Source of the DNA: Kitasatospora sp. MAA4
Lineage (GTDB): Bacteria > Actinomycetota > Actinomycetes > Streptomycetales > Streptomycetaceae
Assembly (NCBI RefSeq): GCF_029893355.1
Contig: NZ_JARZAI010000014.1
Span: 1-64,000, forward strand
Reading direction: 5' to 3'
DNA: 64,000 nt
In this document: piece by piece, positions 63,762 through 64,000 of the stretch
Layout of the letters: each line of letters opens with the position of its first letter
How positions within the stretch are numbered: position 1 is the stretch's first letter
Made by a program: the position numbers and the translations under genes
The notes under the pieces: model-generated
What the model saw: the letters and a program-made list of their open reading frames with translations, nothing else
Database searches by the model: none
What the model was told of the DNA's origin: nothing

Positions 63762-64000
63762 TCAGTCCCGCGTCATGTCGACAAAGCGAGAGTAGTGGCC
63801 CTGGAAAGCAACCGTGATGGTGGCGGTGGGGCCGTTTCGGTGCTTGGCGACGATCAGGTCGGCCTCGCCCGCGCGGGGCGACTCCTTCTCGTAGGCGTCC
63901 TCGCGGTGCAGCAGGATGACCATGTCGGCGTCCTGCTCGATCGAGCCCGACTCACGCAGGTCGGAGACCATCGGCTTCTTGTCGGTGCGCTGTTCGGGAC
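63762..64000 (-). CDS. dnaB: Replicative DNA helicase DnaB, 3' end only
   Basis: Only the C-terminal part of the gene is present; the 5' part lies beyond base 64000. The visible ~78 residues carry the DnaB helicase C-terminal signature MVSDLRESGSIEQDADMVILLHRED and DLIVAKHRNGPTATITVAF, ending HYSRFVDMTRD. Ring-shaped 5'-3' helicase that opens DNA at the replication fork. The stop codon is at 63762-63764. There is no overlap with the LDTR-module gene. Confidence 0.95.
   Translation of the reverse strand, partial: PEQRTDKKPMVSDLRESGSIEQDADMVILLHREDAYEKESPRAGEADLIVAKHRNGPTATITVAFQGHYSRFVDMTRD

Overview
The window is very GC-rich with the strong GC3 bias of a high-GC actinomycete. Gene content and order (purS-purQ-purL next to an Lsr2-type gene, bkd genes next to an orphan response regulator and Ser/Thr kinases, a bacterial proteasome activator, a DGPF/ECF sigma pair) point to Streptomycetaceae, i.e. 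Streptomyces, Kitasatospora or Streptacidiphilus. It reads as ordinary chromosome. I see no integrase, transposase, CRISPR array or complete biosynthetic cluster. The first ~110 bases are homopolymer-rich and look like a contig edge.

Layout. 0.2-6.4 kb: alkyl sulfatase, DedA membrane protein, class II fructose-bisphosphate aldolase and a large GT39-like membrane glycosyltransferase. 6.5-22.9 kb: a purine island (purL-purQ-purS, purC, purD) interspersed with an Lsr2 paralogue, two tRNA-Gly(GCC) genes, a dimethylformamidase-beta-like protein, a degenerate M48-like membrane protein, a SLATT-domain protein, a GntR regulator and a nitrilase-fold hydrolase. 23-29 kb: a stand-alone BRO-N (antirepressor-type) gene, an MFS transporter, an M64 metallopeptidase, a BenE-type symporter and a surface protein. 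29-33 kb: three-gene branched-chain 2-oxoacid dehydrogenase operon (E1alpha-E1beta-E2). 33-40.6 kb: orphan NarL-type regulator, aminoglycoside-phosphotransferase-fold kinase, two transmembrane Ser/Thr kinases, proteasome activator Bpa and a low-complexity surface protein. 40.8-46.7 kb: ferritin-like protein and a complete branched-chain amino-acid ABC transporter (binding protein, LivH, LivM, LivG, LivF). 46.9-52 kb: a secreted six-repeat cysteine-rich protein, a transmembrane HTH protein, a quinone oxidoreductase and a secreted beta-propeller/LDTR-module protein. 52-58 kb: a folate pair (FTCD_C/FchA-like plus a FolD variant), a K+ channel and molybdenum-cofactor genes (mobA-DUF6457-moeA), then an MBL hydrolase. 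58-64 kb: azoreductase divergent from an HxlR regulator, a methyltransferase, an ECF42-type sigma factor with its DGPF partner, a second LDTR-module secreted protein and the 3' end of dnaB.

How genes work together. PurD, PurSQL and PurC carry out steps 2, 4 and 8 of de novo IMP synthesis. The liv transporter supplies branched-chain amino acids, whose 2-oxoacids are oxidised by the bkd complex to acyl-CoA starters. The FTCD_C protein and the FolD variant, which lacks the usual cyclohydrolase lysine, probably divide the two FolD activities between them. MobA and MoeA act late in Moco synthesis.

Most noteworthy: the FolD/FchA split; a 19-bp perfect hairpin between the DGPF gene and its ECF sigma gene, with a matching ECF42-type promoter; a near-perfect 23-nt palindrome inside the BRO-N coding sequence; the cysteine-rich repeat protein paired with a transmembrane HTH protein; and the LDTR modules shared by two otherwise different exported proteins.
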